A DNA stretch of 64,000 bases, taken from contig CP071498.1 of assembly GCA_017354895.1 (NCBI GenBank), positions 1,736,001 to 1,800,000 on the forward strand, written 5' to 3'. This document shows positions 21,951 through 34,943 of this stretch, piece by piece; position 1 is the first letter of the stretch; each line of letters starts with the position of its first letter. The notes under the pieces are model-generated. The model was not told the DNA's origin. It did no database searches and was given only the letters and a program-made list of their open reading frames with translations. Origin of the DNA: Podospora comata. Its lineage: Eukaryota > Ascomycota > Sordariomycetes > Sordariales > Podosporaceae. Both the position numbers and the translations under genes were made by a program.

Positions 21951-23689
21951 ATGCTGCCCTTCACATCGTCGGGGTCCAAAGTGGTCCCCCGTCACCATGT
22001 AAGCGGGTACTCTAACGGTTATCCGCGAGGGAACACATTTGAGATTTCTCCCCACAGGTGCGCTCTCTTCTTTTTTCTTTTCTCCTCAGGGCGGCGCTTG
22101 GTTTCGGGGAGACTGGTCTAACTTGTGATTTGAAAACAGATTCACACCACGAGGCACAACACCGATATCCCGAAGACGAAAACGCTTATTCGTACGGCTC
22201 GGCATCGTCGCGGCCATCCTCTTCCTCTTCGGCCTGATCACCTGGAACGGCGGCTCGGTCCTCTCGGTCCTCTCGCTCGGCCTGCTGTCGAGCAGCGACG
22301 ACTTCCAGCTCGAGACGGTGCGATACTATGACCTGTCTAACGTCCAGGGCACCGCCAGGGGGTGGGAAAGGGAGGAGCGCATCCTGCTCTGCGTGCCCCT
22401 GCGCGACGCCGAGTCGCACCTGGGCATGTTCTTTTCGCACCTGAGGAACTTTACGTACCCGCACAACCTGATCGACCTGGCGTTTTTGGTGTCGGACTCC
22501 AAGGACAGGACGCTGGAGGTGCTGACGGAGAGCTTGGAGGCGATCCAGAACGATGTGGATGACAATCAGCACTTTGGGGAGATTTCGATTATTGAGAAGG
22601 ATTTTGGACAGATTGTGAATCAGGATGTGGAGAGCAGGCATGGGTTTGCGGCTCAGGCGCCGAGACGGAAGTTGATGGCAAGGGCGAGGAATTGGTTGTT
22701 GAGTGCAGCGCTGAGGCCGTATCATTCTTGGGTGTATTGGAGGGATGTGGATGTGGAGACGGCGCCGTTTACGATTTTGGAGGATTTGATGAGGCATAAT
22801 AAGGATGTTATTGTTCCTAGTGAGTATTTTCTGTGGTGGGTGTCGATGTCTGTGGGGGTGGTTGGCTAACGGTTCTTGTGTGATCAGATGTCTGGAGACC
22901 TCTTCCCGACTGGCTTGGTGGAGAGCAGCCTTATGATCTTAACTCGTGGCAGGAGTCGGAAACCGCCCTTGCTCTTGCCGACACTCTTGACGAAGACGCT
23001 GTCATTGTGGAGGGTTATGCCGAGTACGCGACATGGCGGCCTCATCTGGCATACCTGCGTGATCCTTACGGCGACCCGGATATGGAGATGGAGATCGATG
23101 GTGTTGGTGGCGTCAGCATTCTGGCCAAGGCGAGAGTTTTCCGTTATGGTGCTCACTTCCCGGCTTTCAGTTTCGAAAAGCATGCCGAGACTGAAGGTTT
23201 TGGAAAGGTATGTCGCAATTTCTGAGTGGCTGCTGAGGTACACAGCTAACAACTAGCAGATGGCCAAGAAGATGCAATTCACGGTCGTGGGCTTGCCACA
23301 CTACACTATCTGGCATTTGTACGAGCCTAGCGTTGACGATATCAAACACATGGAGGTACGCTACTCCCTCCACAGACTCTGTTGGCCGAATATCTGCTAA
23401 CGTATGATGACAGCAAATGGAGAAAGAGAGGTTAGCGAAGGAAGCCGAAGAAAAGGAAAAGGCAGAGAAGTCCAAGAAGATCAAGGAAGAGTTTGGTGAT
23501 ACCACGGGCCAGTGGGAACAAGATAAGACCAAGCTGCAGAACATCGCGTTGCAAGATAAGAAGGAGAAGGAGGCTCAGGCGGAGAAGGAGGCTCAGGCGG
23601 AGAAGAAGGCTGAGGCTCAGCCTGCTGCTCAAGCGCCAGCGCAAGGGCAACAGAAGGTTGAGGGGAAGCAGGAGGGTGCCAAGACGTGA
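21951..23689 (+). CDS. Anp1/Mnn9/Van1-family mannosyltransferase
   Basis: Five exons: 21951-22057, 22140-22819, 22888-23207, 23260-23355 and 23414-23689. They give 492 residues. It is a type II membrane protein: basic RRRKRL, then a single span LGIVAAILFLFGLITW (~52-68), then the luminal catalytic domain. Family motifs include ERILLCVPLRDAESHLGMFF, AFLVSDSKDRT, RARNWLL and the DxD-type WRDVDVE. The C-terminal tail after KHME is a Lys/Glu/Ala-rich helix with a repeated KEAQAEK unit, unlike the catalytic part. The family builds the alpha-1,6 mannan backbone in Golgi M-Pol complexes; Anp1 is the closest by overall look. Exon 1 uses the only upstream ATG that splices in frame. Confidence 0.87.
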
Positions 23690-24634
23690 TCACGATAATG
23701 GTTACGTCTGTATCTATCCCATTCTTCTTCTTCCACTTTTTGTTTACTATTTGATCCGGCTCTTTTAGAACTTTGGAGGCTGGAAGGGGGGGGGGGAGGT
23801 GGGTGGGCGTTTTTGCAAAGCCAGACCGGGACGGAACACGGCAAGACAAAAAGGAACGACATAATATCATGTACACTAGGTGTCACTTTCTTGCAACAGG
23901 CCAGCATTCATGGCAGAGGCGTTTTTCAAGTTTCTTCTTCTTTTTGTTTAAGACTACCTATGATAAAGATAATTGAACTGACTGGGTCATGTCATCGACA
24001 TCTTTTTTGTCCCCCTATTCTGTTGTAATGAGTGTCTCGGTGGCTTATTCAGGTGGCAGTTGAGTGATTGCCTGTAGCTGTGGGGCAATGACCGCTGTTT
24101 AACCGATTGTGGCCGCTGGAGTTGACCACCGAAACAAGGAGCTTGGCTTCGCTACCTGACAATTCATTGGCTTTCGCGGCTTTAAGCCTCAAGGTGTCCT
24201 ATCCACCCACCTCAGGGACCAGGATTGTACCTACAGTTGACGACGAGGCGCAACCTACCCTTGAGTGCCAGCCAGCAGCAAGTGACGACGCTGACGCTTC
24301 GAATCAAACAAATCTCACCGAGACAGCTTCGCGACATAATTCTTGCTGACGCGGTTAACGGGTATAGACCTTTTCTTTTGGGAGTTGCCTGGCAGTCACG
24401 GCGGAACAAACAGATGGGGGGAAGTTGATAGTGTGTCTGTCCTCTTCTCACGAACAAATATCGTCACAAGGGCAATTGTTTGCGTTTCGAAGTCGCAACC
24501 CAACTACTCGACCCCTCGATCGAACTCGAGCGAAAACCGACAAGTTATATATCCAACCACCCCACGTCGAAGGGCGACTCCTTTCTCCCAACCACCGAGG
24601 GCGACAGGTTAGAAGCGCAAACTAAACCAGCAGC
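23690..24634. other. Intergenic region upstream of Gea/GBF1-like gene
   Basis: 945 bp with a poly-G run near 23787, T-rich stretches, and a CA-rich leader just before the Gea-like ATG. No gene is recognised. Confidence 0.4.
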
Positions 24635-27600
24635 ATGGGCAACGATGCCCTTCCCGCACCACCCAACATGGACACCGTCAACATCAACAACAACATAACA
24701 GCCCCCTCTGCCCCAGGAACCCCTCTCCCTCGGAACAGCACCACCGTCACAACAACCAGAGGAGGGGGCCCGATCGTCTCCTCCCGAATGCAGTACCGCT
24801 CCCGCCCTGTTTCCGTGGCCGTCGACCCAGTCTCGCTGGTGATATCCGAGTGCATAACAATCACGTCGGCCATCCAGAAGCACGCCCGGTCCCCGCACTC
24901 GTCCGTTTCGGCCATTCTAGGAGGGAGTCCCAACCTCATCCAGCTCGTCCCCCCGCCGTCTCCCTCGTCCAGAGCGAGAAGCAAGTCCACCGCTGGCCAG
25001 CAGCAGCAACAGCAAGACGCGAACGAGCTGGCAACAAACAGATGGGGTCTGAGAGGGAAAAAAGGAAAGTCATTGGCGGACAACCCCCTCATTTCGGGTT
25101 TCGGACGGCTTCGTCAGGAGCTGGCGGGGGTGAAGGACATTCACCGGTTTGATTCCCTCGTGCTGCTGTATCCCTTCTTGCAGATTATACAGACCAAGGG
25201 GACGGCGGCGCCGGTGACTGTGCTGGCGCTGAGGGCTATTCAAAAGTTTTTGGCGTATGGGTTTGTCGCGCCGGTGAGCCCGAGATTCGCGCTTGCGATG
25301 CAGAGCTTGAGCGCGGCGATTACGCATTGTCAGTTTGATATTAGTGATCCGGCGCAGGAGGAGGTGGTGCTGTTGATGATTTTGCATTTGATGGAGGATA
25401 TGCTTAGTGGGCCGGGGGGGGATATTTTGAGTGATGAGAGTGTTTGTGATATGATGGGGAGGGGGTTGACGATTTGCAGCCGGCCGAGGTTTTCCGAGGT
25501 GCTGAGACGGACGGCGGAGGCGAGTATGGTGAGGATGGTGCAGATTATTTTTGAGGATTTGAAGCATTTGGAGGTTGAGGCGGAGGAGGATGGGGAGGGG
25601 GGGCTGGAGGGAAAGATGGGGGGTGATGATGGGGTGAAGATGGAGACTGGGGGTGAGGGGACGGGGAGTGAGGAGGCTGTGGGGGTTTTGGAGAAGGGGG
25701 AGGAGGGGGAGGTATCGGTTGAGGGGGGTGATGGGGTGGTTGAGGGAGAAGGGGGTGAGACGACTGAGAAGACGGCTTTGTTGGAGACGTCGGCGGTTGA
25801 TGAGCCGAGGCTTTCATCGAGTTCGGAAAAGGCGAGCAGTACTGAGGAAACGGCTGCTGCTGGAGAACAGGGGAGGCCGAGTACGAGTTCTAACACGGAA
25901 ATCAGCTCTGAGTCGTTTGACCTACGGCCTTATTCGTTACCATCGGTCCGTGAGCTTTTCAGGGTGCTGGTTAGCTTCTTGGACCCTCATGACCGCCGCC
26001 ATCCCGATCAAATGAGAGTCATGGCTCTCAGGATCATCCACGTGGCGCTTGAGGTGGCAGGGCCATCGATTGCGAGGCACCCAGCGCTTGCGGCGATTGC
26101 AGAGGATCAGCTGTGCTGCTATCTCTTCCAGCTTGTACGCTCCGATAATATGGCCGTGCTGCAGGAAGCGTTGATTGTGGCCAGCACCCTTCTTTCAACC
26201 TGCAGACATGTTCTAAAGCTTCAGCAGGAGCTGTACCTGTCTTACTTGGTCGCTTGCCTTCATCCGGCGGTGGAGATCCCTCGAGAGCCAGGCATTGACC
26301 CCAGTCTTTATTCGGGCATCCCACAGTCGCCAAAGTTGGTCAAACCACCACAATCGCAGCAAGGTAGTGGCCGTTCTACGCCTGTTCCAGTCAAGGACCG
26401 CCAAAAGTTGGGGCTGGAAGGGGGCGCGCGCAAACCAGATGCCAGACAGGCCATGGTTGAAAATATTGGAGTGCTGGCTCGCATGCCTACCTTTATGGTG
26501 GATCTGTTTGTCAACTATGACTGCGATGAGGACAGGGCTGATCTGTGTGAGGACATGATCGGTCTGTTGTCAAGGAATGCGCTCCCAGACTCGGCTACTT
26601 GGAGCACGACAAGCGTGCCACCTCTCTGTTTGGATGCGCTACTTCGCTTCATCCAGTACATTGCAGAAAGACTTGACCAGACCCCTGAAACAGAGGGCTA
26701 TCCCGACCCGGAAGTACTCAGAGAAAAGAGGCGAAGGAAAAAGCTCATCATCAAGGGCGCAAACAAGTTCAACGAAAATCCAAGGGGCGGCTTGGTATAT
26801 CTCCAGGAAAAGGGGATCATTGCCGATGCTAAAGACCCAGTCTGTGTGGCCAAGTTCCTGTCGGGTACGACAAGAGTCAACAAGAAGCAGCTTGGCGAGT
26901 TCCTCACCAAGAGAGGTAACGAGGCTATTCTAGATGCGTTTATGGACCAGTTTGACTTCTCTGGAAAGAGAGCAGACGAGGCGCTGCGCATGATGCTGGG
27001 AACTTTCCGCCTGCCTGGCGAAGCGCCTCTGATTGAGAGGGTGGTTGTTTCATTCTCGGAGAAGTACTTCAAGTCGGAGCCTGAGGGCATCGCAGACCAG
27101 GACTCGGTCTATGTCCTCTCCTACGCGATTATCATGCTGAATACGGACCAGCATAATCCAACCATCAAGAAAGAAGCTCGCATGAACGAGGCGGCCTTTG
27201 CGAGGAACTTGCGGGGTGTCAATGGCGGGAAGGATTTCCCTCCGGAGTACATCCATGATATCTTCCACGCCATCAGCACGAACGAGATCATCCTGCCTTC
27301 TGAGCATGACAACAAGCATGCGTTTGACTATGCCTGGAAGGAGCTACTTCTCAAGTCTGACTCGGCCGGGCCGCTGGTGTTGTGCGATACGAACATTTAT
27401 GATGCCGACATGTTTGCCACGACGTGGAACGCGATTGTGTCGTGTTTGTTTTTTGTTTTCATGTCGGCGACGGATGATACGGTTTATGCGAGGGTGATTA
27501 CCGGGTTCGATGAGTGCGCAAGGATCGCGACCAAGTACGGGAATAGCGAGGCGCTGGATGAGATTGTGTATCGGTTGGGCTATATCTCGACTCTGTGCAG

Positions 27601-29672
27601 TGAGGGAGGGTCGAATACGACGCTTAATACCGAGGTGCAGGTTGGGGAGAATAGTGTTATGGTGAGTGAGCTGGCGGTCAAGTTTGGGAGGGATGTGAGG
27701 CCGCAGTTGGCGACGTTGGTGTTGTTTAGGGTTGTTACTGGGAGTGAGCCGGTGATCAAGAAGAGTTGGAAGCATGTGAGTTGCCCCCTGAGCATCCTAG
27801 GCCATATATGGGTTTGGTACTAATATCGTCTTTAGATCATTCGGATATGGCTCAACTTGTTTGTCAACTCGCTTATACCGCCGTTCTTCTCGACAGAAGC
27901 GGATAAGCTCTCGCTGCCGCCTATTCCTCTGCAGCCGCCATCTCAGGTCATTGATCGGGGTGCCAAGCAGAACGAGACAGGCTTCTTCTCGGCATTCACC
28001 TCGTATATCTCAAGCTATGCGGCCGATGACCCGCCTGAACCTTCAGATGAGGAATTGGAGAGCACGCTCTGCACTGTCGACTGCGTCAACCAGTGTCACA
28101 TGGGGGATGTGTTTGCCAATGTCTCGAGCCTACCAAGTCACAATCTTGAAGCACTGGTAGATTCTTTGCTGGCACAAATTCCAGAAGACAATGGGTCGAC
28201 CGTCATCACTGTCAAGGCCGAGAATATCCCACCGTCTGGAACTAACGGACAGAAACCTCGTCAGACCACCGCCGTCTACGACCCGGGGTTGGTATACATC
28301 TTGGAGTTCTGCACAGTCCTCGCCCTTCGTGATGAGACCACCATCGAGGTTCTCGGCAAGCGGGTCGTGGAAGCTATCCAGGAGATCCTGAGAGATGTTC
28401 CTCGGTACCACCCTGTCCTCATCGAGAGAGCCACCTTCTACCTCTTCAACCTCCTCCAAGCAAGCTACGACTTTGACTACGTCCGCGTTCCCATCCTCCT
28501 TCACACCGTCTCCAGCTTCCCCAAAGACACCCTCATAAAGACGTCTGGTCTCGTCCTCCGCGGCCTAAAGCTCTGCATCGAAAAGCCATGCCCTCTCCGA
28601 AACGAGATGATGACCTCACCCGACTTTTGGGTCATCCTCCAGACCCTCGCCACCAACCCAGACTCAGCAGAGGCCGTCTTTGAGATTCTGGAGAAGGGTG
28701 TTATCAACAGCAACCCCTCGGCAATCATGGCGGACAACTACGAGGCGTCTCTCTCGTTGCTCAACGAATATGCCAGCATGGCGAGTGTCGGCGCGGTAGC
28801 AGAGCAGCAAAACGACCGCAAGGTCAAGGGCCGCAAATTCATTGCCAAGAAGCTTGAGAAACCAAGCGACAACAAGGTTGTCGAAAGGGGCGTTAGGGCC
28901 CTGGAGGGAATCTACAAGCTCACGTCTCGCATCCCCGGTCTCATGTCCCAGAGTCATCTAGAGAGCAGGGAGGCGTGGTCGGCGTATTGGCTTCCTGTTT
29001 TCCAGGCCCTAACAACGCAGTGCACGAACCCCTGTCGGGAGATTAGACATTTGGCGTTTTCTAGCCTGCAGAGGACGCTGCTTAGCCCAGATCTGACGTC
29101 CCAGGAGGAGCATGATGAGTGGACGGCGATTTTCGGGGAGGTGCTATTCCCGCTTATCTTGAGGCTGTTGAAGCCGGAGGTTTTCAGCTCGGATCGGGAC
29201 GGGATGAGCGAGACAAGGGTGCAGGCTGCGAGCTTGCTGAGCAAAGTTTTCTTGCAGTATTTGGTCATGCTGAGCGAGTGGGAGGGGCTGTTGGGGTTGT
29301 GGGTGAGGATTATTGAGATTATGGACCGGTTGATGAATAGTGGGCAGGGGGATAGTTTGGTAAGCTTTGTTGTCAAGGTAAAGGGGATTCTTTTGCTAAC
29401 GATTGACAAAATAGGAGGAGGCTGTTCCGGAGAATTTGAAGAATGTGTTGCTTATTATGGCGAGTAATGGGTACTTGGTGCCGCCGAGCAAGAACCCCGA
29501 GAGGGAGGAGCTGTGGAACGAGACGTGGAAGAGGATTGATAGGTTTCTGCCGGGGTTGAGGGCGGATTTGGCGCTGGATGTGCCTGAGGAGGTGGTGTCG
29601 GCGGCTAGGGGGGAGCAGCAGGCGGTGCAGCCTCAAGGGGAGGAGGGGAAGGTGGAAGGGGCGGCGGCGTGA
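24635..29672 (+). CDS. Sec7-domain ARF guanine nucleotide exchange factor, Gea/GBF1 type
   Basis: Three exons, 24635-27775, 27836-29359 and 29415-29672, encode 1640 residues. The DCB domain covers about 150-310 and HUS about 430-540. Sec7 is at about 695-885, with the catalytic glutamate in FRLPGEAPLIER near residue 794 and the YAIIMLNTDQHNP loop that in this family is part of the brefeldin A-sensitive surface. HDS-like helical regions fill the rest. Order and size match Gea1/2 and GBF1, which activate Arf1 on early Golgi membranes for COPI budding. A Glu/Gly-rich insert of about 100 residues (roughly 315-425) lies between DCB and HUS and looks disordered. Introns of 60 and 55 nt are in phase 0. 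Confidence 0.92.
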
Positions 29673-29965
29673 TTTTGATCTATTAGATGTGGATGGATTC
29701 GGACACCAAGCAGTGAGCATGTTTGTTGCTGTGGGGGGGTTATATACCATAATAGACTTTAGATTGCCTTTTTTGCAGGCTGCTTAAGAAATAGGAGGTG
29801 ATGGTAAGGGTCATGACTGTCGAGGTGTGTTGGATCTTGTGTCGTGAGCTAAGGAGGAACGTCAAGCGTGATTGGTTGCTGGACAAGCTCATTGATAAAG
29901 ACACCTTACTTCACCAGGCCCAGTTTCCAGCATCTCCAACGTTCGTCAAGTGATTGAGATAATTC

Positions 29966-31044
29966 ATGAAGTTCAACGGTGCTTCCTGGCGGAGCCACAG
30001 ACAGTTTGTTGCCATTGCAACACTTATAATCTCGAGGCACGCCTTGTCGACTCCTGGGCCTGTCTCCAATGGCCAAACAGAGAGTTATCAGTGACGGAGC
30101 AAAAAATGAGACCCAGACATCTCGGGAAAAAAGCAGTGATAAAGAAGGGACAATCAGTGGCTTCAACCCTCCAGACTTTCTGACTCATCTCCAGATACCG
30201 CAAATACCTCCGAGACTCCCTCCGGCAGGCAGGCTACAAAGTCAACATGGTCGGCAGCAAGCAGCACGGCCTCATGAACAACAACCAAGTCGAGGCACGC
30301 GACAAGATGGACCAAGTCGCCACCATCCACGGGTTATCCAAGCACTTGGTCAAGTACCAGCCCAACGTCATCCTCATCCATACCGGCACCTTCCACACCC
30401 TCATGCAGAATGATCTCTGCGAGACAGAATACAACTATTCCATGCCAGCATTCGGGTCAGGGTCATCACCCTGGATCGGCGGCATCTACCAGCGATACGC
30501 CGACATGGTAGACTATCTTTTCGATCAGGTGCCCAACACAACCATCATCTTGTCCACCATCATCCCGACCGGGAATCGAATCATTTACAAAAACATGGAC
30601 TATGTAACCTCCATGGCCCGAGAGGTTATTGCCGATCGTCTTTGGGTTCTCGAGCCTGAACGGCCTCAGAAGATTGTACTCGCAGATATGTGGGCGGTCG
30701 GCATCGGAGCAGCAGAATTCGAGGTAATGGATCGGCATGATTTCAGGTCGGATGGGATCCACCCCAACGATTCTGGATACGAGAAGATGGCGAGTATCTT
30801 CCTACGGGCGATTATCGGTGCCGGTGAAAGTGGCTTTCTTTCCCCGCCGAGAGATTCGGAGCATGTGGAAGACATGGCGGAAACTTACGGTGACGACCTT
30901 GACACCTTCACTGTCGAGGCGCAGGTCCCGTCACCACCAATTGACGAGAATGTGATGATATATATGGCAGTACGGGCAACGGATATGAGGGGCACGGGGG
31001 GCAAAACTCCAGATGATGGTATATGGAGTAAAGCAGAGGATTGA
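29966..31044 (+). CDS. Secreted SGNH-hydrolase-like protein lacking the GDS block
   Basis: Tentative model: exon 1 is 29966-30090 and exon 2 is 30195-31044, with a GTGACG donor, a CTGAC branch and a CTCCAG acceptor, 324 residues. Exon 1 starts MKFNGASWR and has a hydrophobic FVAIATLIIS stretch like a signal peptide. Exon 2 opens QYRKYLRDSLRQAGYKVNMVGS, which in fungal CE3-like SGNH hydrolases directly follows the GDSxTxG nucleophile block. No such block is visible here or in the intron. Block III reads LIHTGTFHTLMQND where G-x-N-D is expected. The late DGIHPNDSGYEKMA (Asp-x-x-His) is intact. It is either a pseudoenzyme or an eroding pseudogene. The long open second exon argues for some constraint or recent loss. 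Confidence 0.55.
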
Positions 31045-31818
31045 TAACTGGGGCCCAAAAGAGCTACTCGTGTCCTTCAGATAATGCAGCTAATGCAGAT
31101 ATCAAGGAACATGGAAAATGCCACCGTGGACTCCTGACAAGATTGTGGCTTCAACACGAGGCTACACGGGTGATTGAATCACAAACTGGGGTTTCAAACT
31201 TTATTTCAGGCCACGTCGAACCCCCACAGATATTAAAAGTCAAGCCCATCTGCACACAAATTTCCTCCTTTCTCTTGCAACGCGCATCAAGATACAGACA
31301 CAGCAAACATCACAGTACACTCAGCGGCCACTCAACGGCCATTCGACACGGCAGACAGAACAGACACAGCAAATAGCACTCTAATTCAGACGACTATCAC
31401 ATCTACCACACTCGCATCCCTGCCGTCTCGTCAGCCATAGCTAAAAGTTCTCACGCGTCAAACGAGCTCATCGCCTTCAGATTCAATCCCTTTCTCTCAA
31501 ATCCCGTGGGACGTGGGCACCGACCACCCACTGCCTTGCTCCCAGGTCCTCTTGATCTTCCAGCCTGGGCTACTTGCCTTTTTCTTCCTTTTCCATACCA
31601 TCACAATATTCATCACTTTGTCCACACCTGCGTTGCGTCCCATCGTCCCATAAATTCAATCCCACAAATCCTTACACAACCCGCAAGCTCAAATGAGCAA
31701 ACCTTTGTCATCCAACCACCCACGAACCATGAAAGTCAATGATGCAAAGCCCTCGACAACCCAACCGCCACAGTGCCAAGGTACAAGTCGAGTCACTGGA
31801 GTAGCTGAGGCCAAGCCA
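31045..31818. other. Intergenic region before tandem repeat
   Basis: About 770 bp rich in CA, ACAGACACAGC-like short repeats and pyrimidine tracts. No gene is seen. Confidence 0.4.
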
Positions 31819-32600
31819 ATGACGAAGCCGGCCAGCCGTGAAAAGTCGTCAACATGGCACTTGAGCCACCGAGCCTCCGAGGTTGACCAAACCCATCCAC
31901 CCCTCTTGCTTGTGTACACGATTGAAAGCCAATGATGAAGCCGAGCCATAAGAAACATCGTCGGCATCGCTACTCGCCACTGAGGTTGATCAGACCGACC
32001 GGGGAAATGACCTGTGATAGTGGTAGCCAATGGCTACGTGGGGGTCCCTCAGCATCCGCTAAGAAATATCATCACCGCTCAACAACGCTCAGAAACAACA
32101 GACTTTTCAGCACAAGGAACACCCACCTCAAGAGAAACCGGCCAATGATGAGGAGCCGGTTAGCGTCGAGATATGCCGTGCCCCTGAGGCTATCGATTGA
32201 ATCCGGGGGAGAGGACTTGTGAGAGTGGTAGTCAATGGCTCCGTGAGGTCCTTTATTCCGCTTCTTCTAAAGTAAAAGTAACGATATCATCGCTAGGCCA
32301 CCGGCCTTCAGAAACACACTCTCGTCAAAAAAAGGAGCAACCACCTCAAGCAAGGGACCTGGCCGATGATGAAGAGTTGGCTGGCGTCGAAACAGGTCGT
32401 CGAGATCATGGTGGAACAAGTCGAGCGAGCCTCTGAGGCTGTTGACCGAACTGAGGGGACAAGAAGCTCAGAAGAGCGATAGCCAATTGCTATGTAATAC
32501 GATCCTTTGTTGTCTCAGTGACCGATGATGAGTTGACTAACAGGGGAGGTCGTCACGAGGCCTGCGAACCTGTTAATTGCCGTCTGATGAGGCTGTCAAG
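31819..32600 (+). repeat. Degenerate tandem repeat, unit about 110-230 bp
   Basis: Recurrent anchors mark four or five imperfect copies. CCAATGACGAAG/CCAATGATGA[A/G]/CCGATGATGA begins near 31819, 31930, 32142, 32363 and 32521. A GCCTCTGAGGCTGTTGACC-like block (variants such as ACTGAGGTTGATCAGACC) follows, then GTGRTAGTGGTAGYCAATGGCT. In one frame the block reads as RASEAVDRTEG-like variants across copies, broken by stops. The repeat may therefore be a decayed repeat-protein gene. Copy boundaries are approximate and set by eye. Confidence 0.6.
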
Positions 32601-34943
32601 TCTCCCGCGATGTCAAGTGACAGGTAGATGGAGGTGGATAAGTGTTTGAGGAGGCGAGGGTCGAGAATCCAAGGAAGAAGACTGAAAGCTGACTGTGGAC
32701 AGACATCATGATAGAGGTAGAAGGATGACAAAGTCAAGAAGCGGTGGTGCAAGGTGAATAGAAGAGAAGACGAAGGGGAGAATCCTGGGAAGATTGGGAG
32801 AGTTTTATGGTGCGCTCCATTTCTCGGCACTGACTTCCCCTTTTTTGATGGTTCTCAACATGTGAGGCAGGTTGTTACTGAATCAGGTCATCAGCTTGCT
32901 GGTCCTGTGGAGCAATCGTGATGGCATCGTTTCATGAGCCTATTCAAGACAGTTGTGGGAAGAGCTTGGGAGGTCCAGGTGCAAAAAAGGGAGAGTTCGT
33001 TTCGGTGCTGGCACTTGCATTTGTTGACATATGGCCGGCCATGTTGAAACCCGTAAGCGGAATGGCTTCATGGGGACGTTGCCACCAACTGTAAGGGTTG
33101 CGACAGGAGCCAGAGGACAGCATTGTCAGAGAAGGTTTACACAACAAGGGGTGGCATCATTCTGTCAAAGTTGGTAACGGTATTTCAGGCAAGGATAGCA
33201 CATATGCACTCGAGTTGAGACTTGGGCAGGAAGACACCAGGTACAGCAAGTATTGGGACATGGCTTCATGATTTGGAACCCGTCGGCCATCGAAAGGACA
33301 GTTGCCTTGTGACATGAGGGTGAGCCCACGTTTATGAACGGAGGAAATGATGGACCAAGTCTCATTGCTTGGGTAGACACTTGACGAGTGATATGCTCTT
33401 GCGTTTTAATTCAAAGTACAACTCAGACCCAAAGCTCTGCTTTGCTATCGTGCCTTAGCGTCGAGGGGATTCCAAGGCCAAGGAAGGAGGATAAATTGTT
33501 CAAGTGGCAGCAGCAGCAACAGCAACAACAGGTTCTTAAAAGGTTTGCTAGGGTAGGTAAACCCCGGAGCTTTTCTTCATTTTCATTTTTTGTTTTTGAT
33601 GAAGCCACCGGTGCGGCATGAGGATTGCTTCCAAACTCAGCATCACCTTCATCATGTGTTGGACATTCCTCCTGTGTAAGGGCGTTACTCGTTGGTCTGT
33701 TGATCGTGGGAAAGACCGCATAGAGGAAGGGTAACAGCGCGATTATCCAACAGGTGCGGCTGTGTTTTGTGCACAGAGAAAGTACCCATGGTTGAAAGAA
33801 GGATCCGGGCGCATGGAGATAGGGACAATCCTTCTTTGAACTTTAAAGGCAGGCGCACGTGTATGGTTTAATAGCATGGAGGTCACAAATATTATATCCC
33901 CATTGAGTTACAATTATTTTCTCATGAACACAACTGTGTCCATGGTGTTTGCATTGATGAGCGTGATAAAAGTATGCAAGGGCTCTGTTGCTAGGGGTAA
34001 TTAAGGGGTAAGTAAACAAAACCCTTTAAAACTCCACAGCGGGTACAACAGACACCTTGTCCACCACCTAGGTATATCAAGCATAGTATAATGAGTATAC
34101 TGATGAAGGTGCGATTCCACAGCTGGGTATACTCCCAGGTACGTTCCACTGCCGCAAAGCACTGTACAGCACATCACAGCACAGCTATTGAATTGTTTAT
34201 GCAAATGCAATAAAACTATTCTATAGACTATGATCTTCATCGTCCAGTTCTCAGATATGCTTAGTACAATCAGGTTTTTATTTGTAGCAACCTATATCAG
34301 GAAACCACACGAATGAGTACAATCCAGCCAGTAAATGTTCCTTGTCTCAGCTACCTATTCACTAGCTCTCTGGACTGGCTTATCTGCTGCGAGATAATTT
34401 AATTATGTGTTGTACAGCCTGGCATCACTCCTTTGATCACATTTTGTCTGGTAATAGTTGTAATACGCATATATACGGTCTGACGAGTGTAAAACTTGGG
34501 TATCTCGTAAAACTGTAGCCTCTACATCAACAACGCATGTTGCGAAGAAACAGAAAATACTTCTGACCACCTATTTCTTATACAGATATACAAACTATAA
34601 AGCGTTATCATTAAATTTTGATACCTGGTATTCAGACGCATCAGTTATAAGGCTGAGCTGGCAGACTTGGGGCGAGATTGCCTCAATTCAACCCGCAGGT
34701 GGGGGGTTCTCATTCTTCATCATCAATACAGGGCTTGACAACAATCCGCACGACAACCTGACACAGAGACTCATTTGATATCGAATCTCATTTCAACTAC
34801 CTCATGGGACAAAGTCAACGTGGCGGTAGCCCAGCCATGGTGCTTGGCTCATTGTGTGCATCTCTAGTGGCATGTGGATGTCGTGTAATGCCATTTGGTA
34901 AATCATTCACCTACCCCCGTTTTTAGCATTCTCCTGACTTTGT
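32601..34943. other. Unassigned region with CAG/CAA microsatellite
   Basis: About 2.3 kb with no recognisable gene. A CAG/CAA run at about 33508-33532 would encode poly-Gln in one short frame (33388-33621), but that frame has no other coding feature. AT content rises toward 34600. Confidence 0.4.

Noticed and set aside
33388-33621. Frame with a poly-Gln run
   Set aside because: The Gln run comes from a CAG/CAA microsatellite. Nothing else in the frame looks coding.
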